Assembly (NCBI RefSeq): GCF_030687495.1
Contig: NZ_CP117435.1
Span: 4,902,501-4,966,500, forward strand
DNA from: Pseudomonas sp. FP453
Lineage (GTDB): Bacteria; Pseudomonadota; Gammaproteobacteria; Pseudomonadales; Pseudomonadaceae
DNA length: 64,000 bases
Direction of reading: 5' to 3'
Position 1 is the first letter of the stretch, and each line of letters opens with the position of its first letter. The position numbers and the translations under genes are program-made. Positions 19,905 to 32,301 of this stretch are shown here, piece by piece. The notes under the pieces were generated by a model that worked only from the letters and a program-made list of their open reading frames with translations, was not told the origin of the DNA and did not search any database.

Positions 19905-21122
19905 TCAGGTACGGTATTCCGCGTTGATCTTCACGTACTCGTGGGACAGGTCGGTGGTCCAGATGGTTTCGCTGCAATCGCCGCGACCCAACTCGATGCG
20001 GATGGTGATTTCTTCCTGCTGCATCACCGCCGAGCCCTGGGCTTCGGTGTAGGTTTCGGCACGGGCGCCACGGCTGGCGATGCACACGTCACCGAGGAAC
20101 ACGTCGATCTTGCTCACGTCCAGGTCCGGCACGCCGGCACGGCCAACGGCGGCCAGGATGCGGCCCCAGTTCGGGTCGGAGGCGAACAGTGCGGTCTTGA
20201 TCAGTGGCGAGTGGGCCACGGTGTAGCCCACGTCCAGGCATTCCTGGTGGTTGCCGCCGCCATTGACTTCAACGGTGACAAATTTGGTAGCGCCTTCGCC
20301 GTCGCGCACGATGGCCTGGGCCACGTCCATGCACACTTCGAACACGGCCTGCTTCAACGCCGCGAACAACGGGCCGCTGGCCTCGGTGATTTGCGGCAGG
20401 TTGGCCTGGCCGGTGGCGATCAGCATGCAGCAGTCGTTGGTCGAGGTGTCGCCATCGATGGTGATGCGGTTGAACGACTTGTTCGCGCCGTCGAGGATCA
20501 GGCTGTGCAGCACCTCGCGGGAAACCTTGGCGTCGGTGGCGATGTAGCCGAGCATGGTGGCCATGTTCGGGCGGATCATGCCCGCGCCCTTGCTGATGCC
20601 GGTCACGGTAACGGTCACGCCGTCGTGCACAAACTGGCGGCTCGCGCCTTTGGGCAGAGTGTCGGTGGTCATGATGCCGGTGGCAGCGGCGGCCCAGTTG
20701 TCTACCGACAGGTCATCCAGCGCGGCTTGCAGGGCGCCTTCGATCTTTTCGACGGGCAGCGGCTCGCCAATCACACCGGTGGAATACGGCAGCACTTGGC
20801 TGGCATCGACGCCGGTCAACTCGGCCAGCTTGGCGCAGGTACGCGCAGCCGCCACAAGGCCTGGTTCGCCGGTGCCCGCGTTGGCATTGCCGGTGTTGGT
20901 CAGCAGGTAGCGGATCGTGCCCGCCACGCGTTGCTTGGCCAGGATCACCGGCGCTGCGCAGAACGCGTTGAGGGTGAACACACCCGCGACCGTCGAACCT
21001 TCGGCACAGCGCATCACCACCACATCTTTACGCCCCGGACGCTTGATGCCGGCCGAAGCGATACCGAGTTCAAAACCGGCAACCGGGTGCAAAGTGGGCA
21101 AAGGACCAAGACCAACAGCCAT
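19905..21122 (-). CDS. argJ: Bifunctional glutamate N-acetyltransferase / amino-acid acetyltransferase ArgJ
   Basis: ArgJ transfers acetyl from N-acetylornithine to glutamate in the cyclic arginine pathway. The 405-residue precursor self-cleaves before the nucleophilic Thr in [13 protein letters not shown] (around residue 188-190). Other landmarks are [30 protein letters not shown] and [13 protein letters not shown]. The start at 21122 gives the normal [17 protein letters not shown]-terminus. It lies 20 bases upstream of the Nudix-ThiE gene and downstream of secA on the same strand. Confidence 0.96.
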   Translation of the reverse strand: MAVGLGPLPTLHPVAGFELGIASAGIKRPGRKDVVVMRCAEGSTVAGVFTLNAFCAAPVILAKQRVAGTIRYLLTNTGNANAGTGEPGLVAAARTCAKLAELTGVDASQVLPYSTGVIGEPLPVEKIEGALQAALDDLSVDNWAAAATGIMTTDTLPKGASRQFVHDGVTVTVTGISKGAGMIRPNMATMLGYIATDAKVSREVLHSLILDGANKSFNRITIDGDTSTNDCCMLIATGQANLPQITEASGPLFAALKQAVFEVCMDVAQAIVRDGEGATKFVTVEVNGGGNHQECLDVGYTVAHSPLIKTALFASDPNWGRILAAVGRAGVPDLDVSKIDVFLGDVCIASRGARAETYTEAQGSAVMQQEEITIRIELGRGDCSETIWTTDLSHEYVKINAEYRT

Positions 21123-21246
21123 GAATGCGCTCCTTAAAAATCAGATGATGTGTGTGCCGTCGTAAGCGACGGTGAAATTAATGGCAAAACGCCGCGACGG
21201 CAAAGGCCGGTCGCGGCGCGGGGTGTTGCAGCGTCAGGGCGAAATC

Positions 21247-23982
<2,736 letters not shown>

Positions 23983-24287
23983 ATCGGCAGGTTCTTCCAC
24001 ACATAGGGATGGAGGGCGCACCGTGAGTGGCCCGAGCAGCCCTCACGGCCGCATGCGAACGCGCATTCTACCCGGATTCGTGGGTGAGGAAAGTGGCGTT
24101 GTTCCCCGATGCTGGCATGGTGCTGTGAGAGGGCTTGTTTAAAATAAGGGCTTTTGCTGGAACTTCAACCCATGGAGCACAGAAGTTACCTATTGATTTC
24201 GCAGGTTTTGCCCGGCCGATGCGTTGCGTGGGGGCATTCAGGCGCTTTCTGCTAAGATGGCCGCTCTGTTACTTAAGGTGTCCAATA
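23983..24287. other. Divergent secA / dciA intergenic region with an inverted repeat in the secA leader
   Basis: No gene is supported here. CCGTGAG (24021-24027) and CTCACGG (24042-24048) form a 7-bp stem with a 14-base loop, 39-66 bases upstream of the secA start on the secA transcript side. No secM-like coding frame with an arrest motif was recognised. The dciA promoter should lie in the right half. Confidence 0.4.
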
Positions 24288-24743
24288 ATGGCATTTCGCC
24301 CCCTAATAGCCCGCGCTCCCGGCGCGTTGCTTCGCGAAGCCAAGCCGTTGAAAGCCATCTTCGGCCATGCGCAACGCCTGGGCCATCTGCAACGCCTGCT
24401 CGAAACCCAGCTGCAACCCGCTGCACGTGAACATTGTCACGTGGCGTCCTGGCGCGAAGGTAACCTGCTGCTAATTGTCACAGACGGCCATTGGGCGACC
24501 CGCTTGCGCTACCAGCAAAAACGCCTGCAACGGCAATTGATGGCCTTTGATGAGTTCGCCAGCCTGATGCGCATCCAGTTCAAGGTCCAACCACCCACCG
24601 TCCAGCAAGGCGCGGTGGGGCATACCATGGACTTGTCGGAAAACGCGGCCGAAACCATTCAGGCAACGGCCGACGGCATCAGCGACCCAGGCCTGCGCGC
24701 CGCACTGGAACGGCTCGCCGCCCACGCCAAGCCGAAGGCCTGA
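24288..24743 (+). CDS. dciA: DciA (DUF721), replicative helicase loader
   Basis: DciA is the DnaB-loading factor of bacteria that lack DnaC/DnaI. It carries a DUF721 KH-like domain. From the ATG at 24288 the product has 151 residues: FGHAQRLGHLQRLLETQLQPA, then the domain core HCHVASWREGNLLLIVTDGHWATRLRYQQKRL. A C-terminal tail likely contacts the helicase. The in-frame extension to 24135 has no family match and was left out. The gene is divergent from secA and converges with the HerA-like gene, with a 4-base gap. Confidence 0.88.
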   Translation: MAFRPLIARAPGALLREAKPLKAIFGHAQRLGHLQRLLETQLQPAAREHCHVASWREGNLLLIVTDGHWATRLRYQQKRLQRQLMAFDEFASLMRIQFKVQPPTVQQGAVGHTMDLSENAAETIQATADGISDPGLRAALERLAAHAKPKA

Positions 24744-24747
24744 ACCA

Positions 24748-26226
24748 CTACTTGCGCTTGCTGCCGCCAAGCAACGACCCCAACAACCCGCGCACCAACT
24801 GCCGGCCCATCTGATTGGCGGCCTGTTGCATCGCGGACTTCAGCGCCTTGCCTGCCGTGGTGCCCAGGAATGCGCCGGCCTTGTCGGTAAAGCTCGGTTC
24901 CGCATCGGCCGGCTTGGCTTCTTCGGTCGGCCCCAACTCCTTACGCGCCATCAGCACTTCATAGGCCGATTCGCGGTCGATGGGCTTGTCATAGCGCCCC
25001 GCAAGCGGCGAACTGGCGATCAGCGCCGCGCGCTCAGCCTCGCTCAACGGCCCGATCCGCGATTGTGGCGGTGCAACCAATACGCGCTGGACCACTTCCG
25101 GCGTGCCTTTTTCCTGCAACGTCCCCACCAATGCCTCACCCGTGCCCAATTCGGTCAGCACCGCCAAGGCGTCAAAGGCCGGGTTTGGCCGGAAACCGTC
25201 CGCCACCGCCCGCAGGGACTTCTGCTCTTTGGTGGTAAACGCCCGCAGACCATGCTGGATACGCAAACCTAGCTGCGCCAACACAGTGTCCGGCAGGTCC
25301 CCCGGGGATTGCGTGACGAAATACACGCCAACGCCCTTGGAACGGATCAGCCGCACCACCTGCTCCAGGCGTTCTTGCAAGGCCTTGGGCGTATCGGCGA
25401 ACAACAAATGTGCCTCATCGAAAAACAGCGCCAGCAGCGGTTTGTCCGCATCACCGCGCTCCGGCAGTTGCTCGAACAACTCTGCCAACAGCCATAACAG
25501 GAAGGTCGCATAGACCTTCGGCGACTCATGCACCAGGCGACTGGCATCCAGCAGATGGATGCGCCCCCGGCCGTCGCTGGCCGGCTGCAGAATATCTTCG
25601 AGTTGCAGGGCCGGCTCGCCAAACAAGGCTTCGGCGCCCTGTTGTTCCAGCACCGCCAGGCGACGCAGCAGTGCCTGGCTGGAGCCGGTGGTCATCAACG
25701 CCGCATCGTCGCCCAGCAGTTCCGGGTGATACCGCAGGTGGTTGAGCAGCGCCTTGAGGTCCTTCAAGTCCAGCAACAACAGGCCTTCGCGGTCGGCCAC
25801 CTTGAAGGTCGCGTAGAGCGCCGACTGCTGGCTGTCGGTGAGTTCCAGCAACGCGCCGAGCAGCAAAGGGCCCATCTCGCTGATAGTGGTACGCAACGGA
25901 TGACCGGACTGCCCGTGGATATCCCACAACGTGACCGGGTATGCCTTGGCCGTGTAGTTGAGGAAGGGCATGCCGGCAATCCGCTCGGCCACCTTGCCCT
26001 GTGGGTTGGCGGCGGCGCCCAGGCCACAGAGGTCGCCCTTGATGTCGGCGGCAAATACCGCCACACCGGCATCGCTGAACGCTTCGGCCAGGCGCTGCAA
26101 GGTTACGGTCTTGCCCGTGCCGGTGGCGCCGGCGATGAGCCCATGGCGGTTGGCCAGGCGCATGGCCTGGGCGATGGGCTGGCCTTCAAGGTCTGCGCCG
26201 ATCAGGAGTTGCGTGAAGTCGGACAT
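24748..26226 (-). CDS. HerA/DUF853-family ATPase (YjgR-like)
   Basis: This 492-residue P-loop ATPase belongs to the HerA/FtsK superfamily. Walker A is AGATGTGKTVTLQRLAEAF (about 31-49), Walker B is LLALFFDEAHLLFAD (about 275), and VGVYFVTQSPGDLPD follows. YjgR/DUF853 proteins are bacterial HerA relatives of unknown role. The C-terminal 60 residues are charged and then glycine-rich (GLLGSLLGGSKRK). No NurA partner is adjacent, so a HerA-NurA resection system is not indicated. Confidence 0.9.
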   Translation of the reverse strand: MSDFTQLLIGADLEGQPIAQAMRLANRHGLIAGATGTGKTVTLQRLAEAFSDAGVAVFAADIKGDLCGLGAAANPQGKVAERIAGMPFLNYTAKAYPVTLWDIHGQSGHPLRTTISEMGPLLLGALLELTDSQQSALYATFKVADREGLLLLDLKDLKALLNHLRYHPELLGDDAALMTTGSSQALLRRLAVLEQQGAEALFGEPALQLEDILQPASDGRGRIHLLDASRLVHESPKVYATFLLWLLAELFEQLPERGDADKPLLALFFDEAHLLFADTPKALQERLEQVVRLIRSKGVGVYFVTQSPGDLPDTVLAQLGLRIQHGLRAFTTKEQKSLRAVADGFRPNPAFDALAVLTELGTGEALVGTLQEKGTPEVVQRVLVAPPQSRIGPLSEAERAALIASSPLAGRYDKPIDRESAYEVLMARKELGPTEEAKPADAEPSFTDKAGAFLGTTAGKALKSAMQQAANQMGRQLVRGLLGSLLGGSKRK

Positions 26227-26429
26227 TTTCTCACCCGTGGTTAAGCTTTAGTGCAGCAAGGTCGATATAGACAGATGTGAGACCCACAAAGTCTAAAAAT
26301 AGGTCAGATCGTTCCCACAGGAGCCAGCGGAACTGTCACAAGCAATAACACACCTTTTTTGACGCTGCCATTCTGCGCCCCCATAAGGGCGCGCATCGGA
26401 TATCAAGACCTTAGCGGACCCTACAAGCC

Positions 26430-28319
26430 ATGAATAAAAATCTACGCTTCAGCCACAAAATCCTGCTTGCAGCCTCCCTTATCGTCGTCGCCGCTTTTGC
26501 GCTGTTTACCCTCTACAACGACTACCTGCAACGCAACGCGATCCGCAACAACCTCAACAGTTACCTGCATGAAATGGGCGATGTCACCGCCGGCAATATT
26601 CAAACCTGGCTCAGCGGGCGCATTGCGCTGGTCGAGAACGCGGCGCAAAACATCGCCATCAACCCGGAACCCAACGTGGTCGCCAGCCTGCTGGACCAGA
26701 AAAGCCTGACCTCCTCGTTCATGGCAACCTACGTTGGCGACAGCAGCGGGGCCTTCACCATCCGCCCCGACACCAAGATGCCCGACGGCTTCGACCCGCG
26801 CACCCGCCCCTGGTACAAGGGCGCCCAGACCAGCAACGGTTCAACCCTGACCGAGCCCTATATCGATGCGGCGACGGGCAAGTTGATCATTTCCATCGCC
26901 ACCCCGAGCACCAAGGCCGGCCAGGCCATCGGCGTGGTGGGCGGCGACCTGAGCCTGCAAACCCTGGTGGACAACATTGGCGCACTGGACCTGGGCGGCA
27001 TGGGGTATGCCTTCCTGGTCAGCGCCGACGGCAAGGTCCTGGTACACCCGGACAAGAACCTGGTGATGAAGTCCCTGGCCGACGTCTATCCAACCAACAC
27101 CCCGAAAATCAGCAGCGACTTCAGCGAAGTCGAGGCCAACGGCAAGGACAACATCATCACCTTCACGCCGATCAAAGGGTTGCCGTCGGTGAACTGGTAC
27201 CTCGGCATTTCGGTGGACAAAGACAAAGCCTTCGCCATGCTCAGCGAATTCCGCACCTCGGCGGTGATCGCGACGGTGATTGCGGTGGTGATCATCATCG
27301 CCCTGCTCGGCATGCTGATCCGCGTGCTGCTGCAACCGCTGCACCTGATGACCCGTGCCATGCAAGACATCGCCGATGGCGAGGGTGACCTGACCCGCCG
27401 CCTGACCATCCAGAACCACGACGAGTTCGGCACCCTGGGCAATGCCTTCAACCGTTTCGTCGAGCGCATTCATACCTCGATCCGTGAAGTGTCCTCGGCC
27501 ACCGGGCAGGTCAATGAAGTGGCCCTGCGCGTGGTCAGCGCCTCCAACTCGTCGATGCTCAACTCCGACGAACAGGCCAACCGCACCAACAGCGTCGCTG
27601 CTGCCATCAACCAACTGGGCGCCGCCGCCCAGGAAATCGCTCGCAACGCCGCGCAAGCCTCCAGCCAGGCCAGCGATGCGCGCAACCTGGCGGAAGACGG
27701 CCAGCAAGTGGTGGAACGCAATATCAAGGCGATGACTCAGCTATCGGCGATGATCAGCGCTTCCAGCACCAATATCGAGGCACTTAACAGCAAAACGGTG
27801 AACATTGGGCAGATCCTTGAAGTGATCACCAGCATCTCCCAGCAAACCAATCTGCTGGCGCTCAACGCCGCGATCGAAGCGGCCCGTGCCGGGGAAGCGG
27901 GACGCGGGTTTGCCGTGGTGGCCGATGAAGTGCGCAACCTGGCGCACCGCACCCAGGAGTCGGCGCAACAGGTGCAAACCATGATCGAAGAGCTGCAAGT
28001 CGGCGCCCGGGATTCGGTCAGCACCATGAGTGAGAGCCAGCGCCACAGCCAGGACAGCGTGGAGATTGCCAACCTCGCCGGCGAACGCCTGAACAGCGTG
28101 ACCCAGCGCATCGGCGAGATCGACGGCATGAACCAGTCGGTCGCCACTGCCACCGAGGAGCAGACCTCGGTGGTGGAGTCGATCAACATGGACATCACCG
28201 AGATCAACACCCTCAACCAGGAAGGCGTGGAAAACCTGCAATCGACCTTGCGTGCCTGCGCTGACCTTGAGCAACAGGCTGGGCGGTTGAAGCAGTTGGT
28301 CGGCAGTTTCCGTATCTGA
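26430..28319 (+). CDS. Methyl-accepting chemotaxis protein with dCache sensor, probable amino-acid receptor
   Basis: This 629-residue chemoreceptor has TM1 at about 10-28, a periplasmic double-Cache domain at about 35-275, TM2 at about 277-300, HAMP ([23 protein letters not shown]) and a signalling hairpin. The strongly conserved tip lies at about 465-505 ([20 protein letters not shown], then [12 protein letters not shown]). The Cache domain contains RPWYKGA and then [14 protein letters not shown] with a downstream GGDLSL. This R-W-Y...Y...D pattern is typical of amino-acid-binding dCache domains such as Pseudomonas PctA or CtaA. No CheR-binding pentapeptide is visible at the C-terminus. Ligand range is an inference. 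Confidence 0.93.
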   Translation: MNKNLRFSHKILLAASLIVVAAFALFTLYNDYLQRNAIRNNLNSYLHEMGDVTAGNIQTWLSGRIALVENAAQNIAINPEPNVVASLLDQKSLTSSFMATYVGDSSGAFTIRPDTKMPDGFDPRTRPWYKGAQTSNGSTLTEPYIDAATGKLIISIATPSTKAGQAIGVVGGDLSLQTLVDNIGALDLGGMGYAFLVSADGKVLVHPDKNLVMKSLADVYPTNTPKISSDFSEVEANGKDNIITFTPIKGLPSVNWYLGISVDKDKAFAMLSEFRTSAVIATVIAVVIIIALLGMLIRVLLQPLHLMTRAMQDIADGEGDLTRRLTIQNHDEFGTLGNAFNRFVERIHTSIREVSSATGQVNEVALRVVSASNSSMLNSDEQANRTNSVAAAINQLGAAAQEIARNAAQASSQASDARNLAEDGQQVVERNIKAMTQLSAMISASSTNIEALNSKTVNIGQILEVITSISQQTNLLALNAAIEAARAGEAGRGFAVVADEVRNLAHRTQESAQQVQTMIEELQVGARDSVSTMSESQRHSQDSVEIANLAGERLNSVTQRIGEIDGMNQSVATATEEQTSVVESINMDITEINTLNQEGVENLQSTLRACADLEQQAGRLKQLVGSFRI

Positions 28320-28368
28320 CCCATCAAGGCATAGGTATCTACACAACTTTGAGCATTGCTGCTGGACC

Positions 28369-28468
28369 TGTGGCGAGGGAGCTTGCTCCCGTGACGGCCT
28401 GACAGTCGGGCGATTTTTACCGGGTGTAAACCGGTTCAAAATGTGGGAGCTGGCTTGCCTGCGATAGC
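28369..28468. repeat. Two divergent REP-type elements
   Basis: The first (28369-28398) has the GGCGAGGGAGCTTGCTCCCG core seen in the second fluorescens REP class. The other (28442-28468) has GGGAGCTGGCTTGCCTGCGA. The two are in the same gap but are different classes, so they do not form a clean inverted doublet. Confidence 0.7.
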
Positions 28469-28519
28469 TATGTGTTAGGCGCTGAGGCGTTCTGGTCGGA
28501 GTACATATCCGTTATTTAG

Positions 28520-28680
28520 GTAACGGCTGATATTGGTTCCGCCCTTACGGCGGGTCACTTTTGGAAAAGAGCCCCAAAAGTAACCAAAAGGGCTCTTGCC
28601 CCACCACTCGGCACCTCGCCTAGGCTCGGTGTGCCCTCTCTCCGGCCAGCGTGGTTAACGGGGCGCCTAAGATCAAAAGC
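28520..28680. repeat. Member of a long interspersed Pseudomonas repeat family (internally shortened)
   Basis: The stretch TTCCGCCCTTACGGCGGGTC through CACCACTCGGCACCTCGCCT and then GGCTCGGTGTGCCCTCTCTC is a recurrent non-coding repeat that I recognise from fluorescens- and putida-group genomes. It contains an internal inverted pair (GAGCCCCAAAAG...AAAAGGGCTC). The usual middle part seems missing between CTCTCCGGCC and AGCGTGGTTAACGGGGCGCC. It is followed by the hexamer tail. Confidence 0.6.
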
Positions 28681-28690
28681 CAAATCAAAA

Positions 28691-28734
<44 letters not shown>

Positions 28735-28793
28735 TTCGGGTTTTGTCAGGTCCAGTCGTTGTGTCGATACCTATGTTCATCAAGGGCAAGCCG

Positions 28794-28964
28794 TTACGCC
28801 TTGTCGTCTTCGGCCTTGCCCTGCTCACGCTCCCACAGCTCGGCGGCACCCGGAAATTCGGTGCCGTCTTCAGCGTCGAGGTCATCCGGGTCATACCGAC
28901 TCAAACAACCCTCCCCCAACGTCGCCGGGGCTTTGGACGTGGCTTTGTCCAGCGGATCGCTCAT
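28794..28964 (-). CDS. Small acidic conserved Pseudomonas protein of unknown function
   Basis: This 56-residue protein starts MSDPLDKATSKAPATLGEG, then has SRYDPDDLDAEDGTEFPGAAELWE and an acidic tail. The start at 28964 is supported by AAGGAG 6 bases upstream. An ATG 8 codons further up has no such site. Homologues are sometimes labelled serine kinase/phosphatase, but nothing in 56 residues supports an enzyme. It lies downstream of purU on the same strand, separated by a terminator. Confidence 0.72.
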   Translation of the reverse strand: MSDPLDKATSKAPATLGEGCLSRYDPDDLDAEDGTEFPGAAELWEREQGKAEDDKA

Positions 28965-28990
28965 GCTCCACTCCTTGATGGCAGGCAAAG

Positions 28991-29026
28991 AAAAAGGGCC
29001 TGGGACGATTTAACGCCCAGGCCCTT
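28991..29026 (-). terminator. Terminator after purU
   Basis: On the minus strand AAGGGCCTGGG pairs with CCCAGGCCCTT across an 11-base loop and is followed by TTTCTTTG. It lies 25 bases after the purU stop codon. Confidence 0.88.
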
Positions 29027-29050
29027 CATTCTTCAATCACAACCCGTTGA

Positions 29051-29899
29051 TCAGAACACGACGGTCTTGTTGCCGTGGACCAATACGCGGTCTTCCAGGT
29101 GATAGCGCAGGCCACGGGCCAGTACCATCTTCTCGACGTCACGGCCGAAGCGCACCATGTCTTCAATGCTGTCGCTGTGGCTGACACGGACCACGTCCTG
29201 CTCGATGATCGGGCCGGCGTCCAGTTCTTCGGTCACGTAGTGGCACGTCGCGCCAATCAGCTTCACGCCGCGCAGCGAAGCCTGGTGATAAGGCTTGGCG
29301 CCGACAAACGACGGCAGGAAGCTGTGGTGAATGTTGATCACCTTGCCCGCGTACTCACTGCACAGCTCCGGCGGCAGGATCTGCATGTAGCGCGCCAGCA
29401 CCACGACGTCGGCTTCATGCTGCTTGACCAGGCGGGAGACTTCGGCAAAGGCCGGCTCCTTGTCCTGCGGGTTGACCGGCACGTGGTGGTACGGGATGCC
29501 ATGCCACTCGACCATGCTGCGCAGGTCATCGTGGTTGGAAATCACACAGGCGATCTCGCAGTCCAGCTCGTCACTGTGCCAGCGGTGCAGCAAGTCGGCG
29601 AGGCAGTGGGATTCGCGACTGGCCATCAGCACCACGCGTTTTTTCTGCTCGGTGTCGGTGATGTGCCAGGTCATCGAAAACTCTTCGGCAATCGGCGCAA
29701 ATGCGTCGCGGAAGGCATCAAGACCAAAGGGCAGCGAGTCGGCACGAATCTCGTGACGCATGAAGAACCAACCGCTGAGATTGTCCGAGTGATGGCTCGC
29801 CTCGGTGATCCAGCCGTTGTGGGAGGCCAGGAAATTACTGACTTTGGCAACGATACCAACCCGGTCCGGGCAAGCAATCACCAGCCGAAAAGTGCGCAT
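29051..29899 (-). CDS. purU: Formyltetrahydrofolate deformylase
   Basis: PurU hydrolyses 10-formyl-THF to THF and formate, balancing one-carbon pools and supplying formate for PurT. The 282-residue product begins with an ACT domain (TFRLVIACPDRVGIVAKVSNFL, about 3-80). A formyltransferase-fold domain follows with CVISNHDDLRSMVEWHGIPYHHVPV, the catalytic-region INIHHSFLPSFVGA (His) and GATCHYVTEELDAGPIIEQD (Asp). I chose the ATG at 29899 over a 12-codon longer frame because MRTFRLVIACPD is the usual start. Confidence 0.95.
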   Translation of the reverse strand: MRTFRLVIACPDRVGIVAKVSNFLASHNGWITEASHHSDNLSGWFFMRHEIRADSLPFGLDAFRDAFAPIAEEFSMTWHITDTEQKKRVVLMASRESHCLADLLHRWHSDELDCEIACVISNHDDLRSMVEWHGIPYHHVPVNPQDKEPAFAEVSRLVKQHEADVVVLARYMQILPPELCSEYAGKVINIHHSFLPSFVGAKPYHQASLRGVKLIGATCHYVTEELDAGPIIEQDVVRVSHSDSIEDMVRFGRDVEKMVLARGLRYHLEDRVLVHGNKTVVF

Positions 29900-30245
29900 T
29901 AGGGGGAAACTCCAGAACTTCGCAAAGGCCGCCATTCTAGCGACAACGCAGAAAAACTGCAGTATCCGTTGCGCCCATTCTGAGCCTGCACCCCGGACAC
30001 ATCCCTTAACTGCGCATGGTTTTTCCCACCGTTATATGAACGCTTAACAGCAAGATTGCGCAGTTAGGCGTTTTAAGGAAATTATCTTTGCGCCTACGCC
30101 CTATTAATTAATTCGAACGCAGGGCACTGCCACAAACATTCAACGTAATTCACATAAATACACCCTTAAATGTTTACTTGAGGATTTGGCCTGACTATTA
30201 TTGGCCCACTTCCTGTCAATCAGCGCTCTACATAAGGTAGTCCAC
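29900..30245. other. Divergent purU / mvaT intergenic region
   Basis: These 346 bases hold no supported gene. The right half (about 30050-30230) is distinctly AT-richer than its surroundings, with runs such as TTAATTAATTCG and GGAAATTATC. That fits the promoter of mvaT, and AT-rich DNA is also what MvaT-family proteins bind, so autoregulation is plausible. No specific operator can be named. Confidence 0.4.
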
Positions 30246-30620
30246 ATGTCCCTGATCAACGAATACCGCGCCACCGAAGAAGCTATCAAAGAGCTGCAAG
30301 CCCGTTTGAAAAACCTGTCCCAAGACGACAAGCTGCAAACTGAGCTGGAATTCGAAGGCAAACTGCGCACCCTGATGGGTGAATACTCCAAGTCCCTGCG
30401 TGACATCATCGCGCTGCTGGACCCGGAGTCGAAAGTTAAGGCCCCACGTGGCGCCGTGAAAACTACCGGCACCAAGCGTGCACGCAAGGTCAAGCAATAC
30501 AAGAACCCGCACAACGGCGAAGTGATTGAAACCAAAGGTGGCAACCACAAAACGCTGAAAGAGTGGAAAGCCAAGTGGGGCGGTGACGTGGTTGAAGGCT
30601 GGGCTACCCTGCTGGGCTAA
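30246..30620 (+). CDS. mvaT: MvaT-family H-NS-like xenogeneic silencer
   Basis: This 124-residue nucleoid protein of the MvaT/MvaU family represses AT-rich and horizontally acquired DNA in Pseudomonas. The N-terminal half is an oligomerising coiled coil (LINEYRATEEAIKELQARLK). The C-terminal DNA-binding domain contains the basic linker KRARKVKQYKNPHNGEVIET and GGNHKTLKEWKAKWG. The start at 30246 gives the canonical MSLINEYRATEEAIKELQ. It is followed by a strong bidirectional terminator shared with sbcB. Confidence 0.96.
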   Translation: MSLINEYRATEEAIKELQARLKNLSQDDKLQTELEFEGKLRTLMGEYSKSLRDIIALLDPESKVKAPRGAVKTTGTKRARKVKQYKNPHNGEVIETKGGNHKTLKEWKAKWGGDVVEGWATLLG

Positions 30621-30656
30621 GCCTCATCGGGCCAAGGCCTGATACGCGACACATTG

Positions 30657-30682
30657 AAAACGCCAGCTTGCTGGCGTTTTTT
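30657..30682. terminator. Terminator between mvaT and sbcB
   Basis: AAAACGCCAG and CTGGCGTTTT form a stem closed by a CTTG loop and followed by TTTTTTA. The A-run on the left lets it serve the convergent sbcB transcript too. Confidence 0.92.
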
Positions 30683-30706
30683 ATTGCCGGTTTTTTAATA
30701 CCCCGA

Positions 30707-32134
30707 TTACAAATTGAAGCGTGCCGCTAAAGAATCGGCATAGTGCTGCCACTGATCCAACACCTGAAGCTGATACGGCGTAGCACTTACCGCCAACTCC
30801 AGACGTGCCTGGTTAAATGCCTCAAGGGTAATCGGCGCCCCCCACTCAGAATCAGTCAAACGCTGCGCACAGAACAGTTTCCAGCGTTGTTGCTCCTCGC
30901 TGTTCAAGGTCTCCGGAAAGTTACGCGCACGGTAGCGAAATAATAATTCGGGTAGGCGATGATCATCGAAAGGCCACGGCTGGCTCGCTAATTGTGCCGG
31001 TTCGGCGTTACGCACTTGCTCGCATAAGCGACGATCACGATCACCGATAAAACCATCATAAAGCTGCTGCTCCGGGTCTTGGGTCGGCGCAAAATCTTCC
31101 TCGGCATAAATCGCCGCCAACTTGTCGCGCCAAACTTCCTGTGCGTCAGTTAGCCGCAGCGCACGCGCCTGATAACTGTCCATATCCAATTGCAACCGCT
31201 CGCGATCTTGCGCCCGCAGCACACTCAATGGCGCCACCACCGGGCAACGATTGATGTGCAGCAACTTGAGGGGCACCGGCAACTCGCCCTCTGCCAGGTC
31301 ATCACGCCGCGTGTAAAGGCGCTGGCGTAGCGTCTCGGCATCCAGGTCCAGCAACCCTTGAGGATCGAGGCCCAGGTCGCACACGATCAACGCATTGCGG
31401 TTGCGTGGGTGCCACGCCAACGGCAGCACCACGCCCAGGTAATGGCGCTCGGCAGAAAAGCGCCCGGAAATATGCACCATCGGTTGCAGCAGCCGTACCT
31501 GGTCCATCACACGCTGCTTGCTGCGCAGTTCGAACAGCCAGTCGTACAGCTTGGGCTGTTTTTCCCGCACCAGGCGCGCCAACGCGATAGTGGCGCGCAC
31601 GTCGGACAAGGCATCGTGGGCCTGGCCATGGTCAATCCCGTTGGCCGCGGTCAGGCGTTCGAGCTTGAGCGTGACGCGCCCGTCCTGTTGCGGCCACTCG
31701 ATGCCTTCCGGGCGCAGGGCATAGGCGGTACGTACCACGTCGATCAAGTCCCAGCGGCTGTTGCCCCCTTGCCACTCACGCGCATAGGGGTCGAAAAAGT
31801 TGCGATACAGGCTGTAGCGCGTCATTTCATCGTCAAACCGCAGGGTGTTGTAACCCGCCCCGCATGTACCGGGGGCTGCCAGCTCCGCGTGCACCCGCGT
31901 CATGAAGTCGGCCTCGGCCAAGCCCTTTTGCGCGAGGATGTCGGGGGTGATGCCAGTGATCGCGCAAGCCGCAGGATGGGGCAGGATATCGTCGCTGGGT
32001 TGGCAGTACAGGTTGACCGGCGGCCCGACTTCGTTCAGTTCGAGGTCGGTGCGAATACCAGCGACCTGCAGCGGGCGATCGCTGCGCGGGTTGATGCCGG
32101 TGGTTTCATAGTCGTACCAGAAAATGGAGGTCAC
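30707..32134 (-). CDS. sbcB: Exonuclease I (SbcB)
   Basis: This 3'-5' single-strand DNA exonuclease of the DEDDh family acts in recombination and mismatch repair. The 475-residue product starts at GTG 32134 (AGGAA 6 bases upstream) with SIFWYDYETTGINPRSDRP (exo motif I, Asp-x-Glu). YNTLRFDDEMTRYSLYRNFFDPY is motif II, and AHDALSDVRATIALARLV contains motif III with the catalytic His. The C-terminal SH3-like and helical domains follow. The open frame extends upstream to 32395, but that part matches nothing. Confidence 0.95.
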   Translation of the reverse strand: MTSIFWYDYETTGINPRSDRPLQVAGIRTDLELNEVGPPVNLYCQPSDDILPHPAACAITGITPDILAQKGLAEADFMTRVHAELAAPGTCGAGYNTLRFDDEMTRYSLYRNFFDPYAREWQGGNSRWDLIDVVRTAYALRPEGIEWPQQDGRVTLKLERLTAANGIDHGQAHDALSDVRATIALARLVREKQPKLYDWLFELRSKQRVMDQVRLLQPMVHISGRFSAERHYLGVVLPLAWHPRNRNALIVCDLGLDPQGLLDLDAETLRQRLYTRRDDLAEGELPVPLKLLHINRCPVVAPLSVLRAQDRERLQLDMDSYQARALRLTDAQEVWRDKLAAIYAEEDFAPTQDPEQQLYDGFIGDRDRRLCEQVRNAEPAQLASQPWPFDDHRLPELLFRYRARNFPETLNSEEQQRWKLFCAQRLTDSEWGAPITLEAFNQARLELAVSATPYQLQVLDQWQHYADSLAARFNL

Positions 32135-32301
32135 GGGCTGTTCCTGTGCTGATGATGCGCAAAGTCTAGGCGCTGCAAGGCGCTCGAAGCCAGCGCGATC
32201 TCGCCTGTACAAACATCCAGCAAAAGCTTGAGTGGTTGCTTCCAGCGCCGACACTGCTAGCATCCGTGTCTGCCAGCCATACAGCACTGCCAAGGATCGC
32301 G

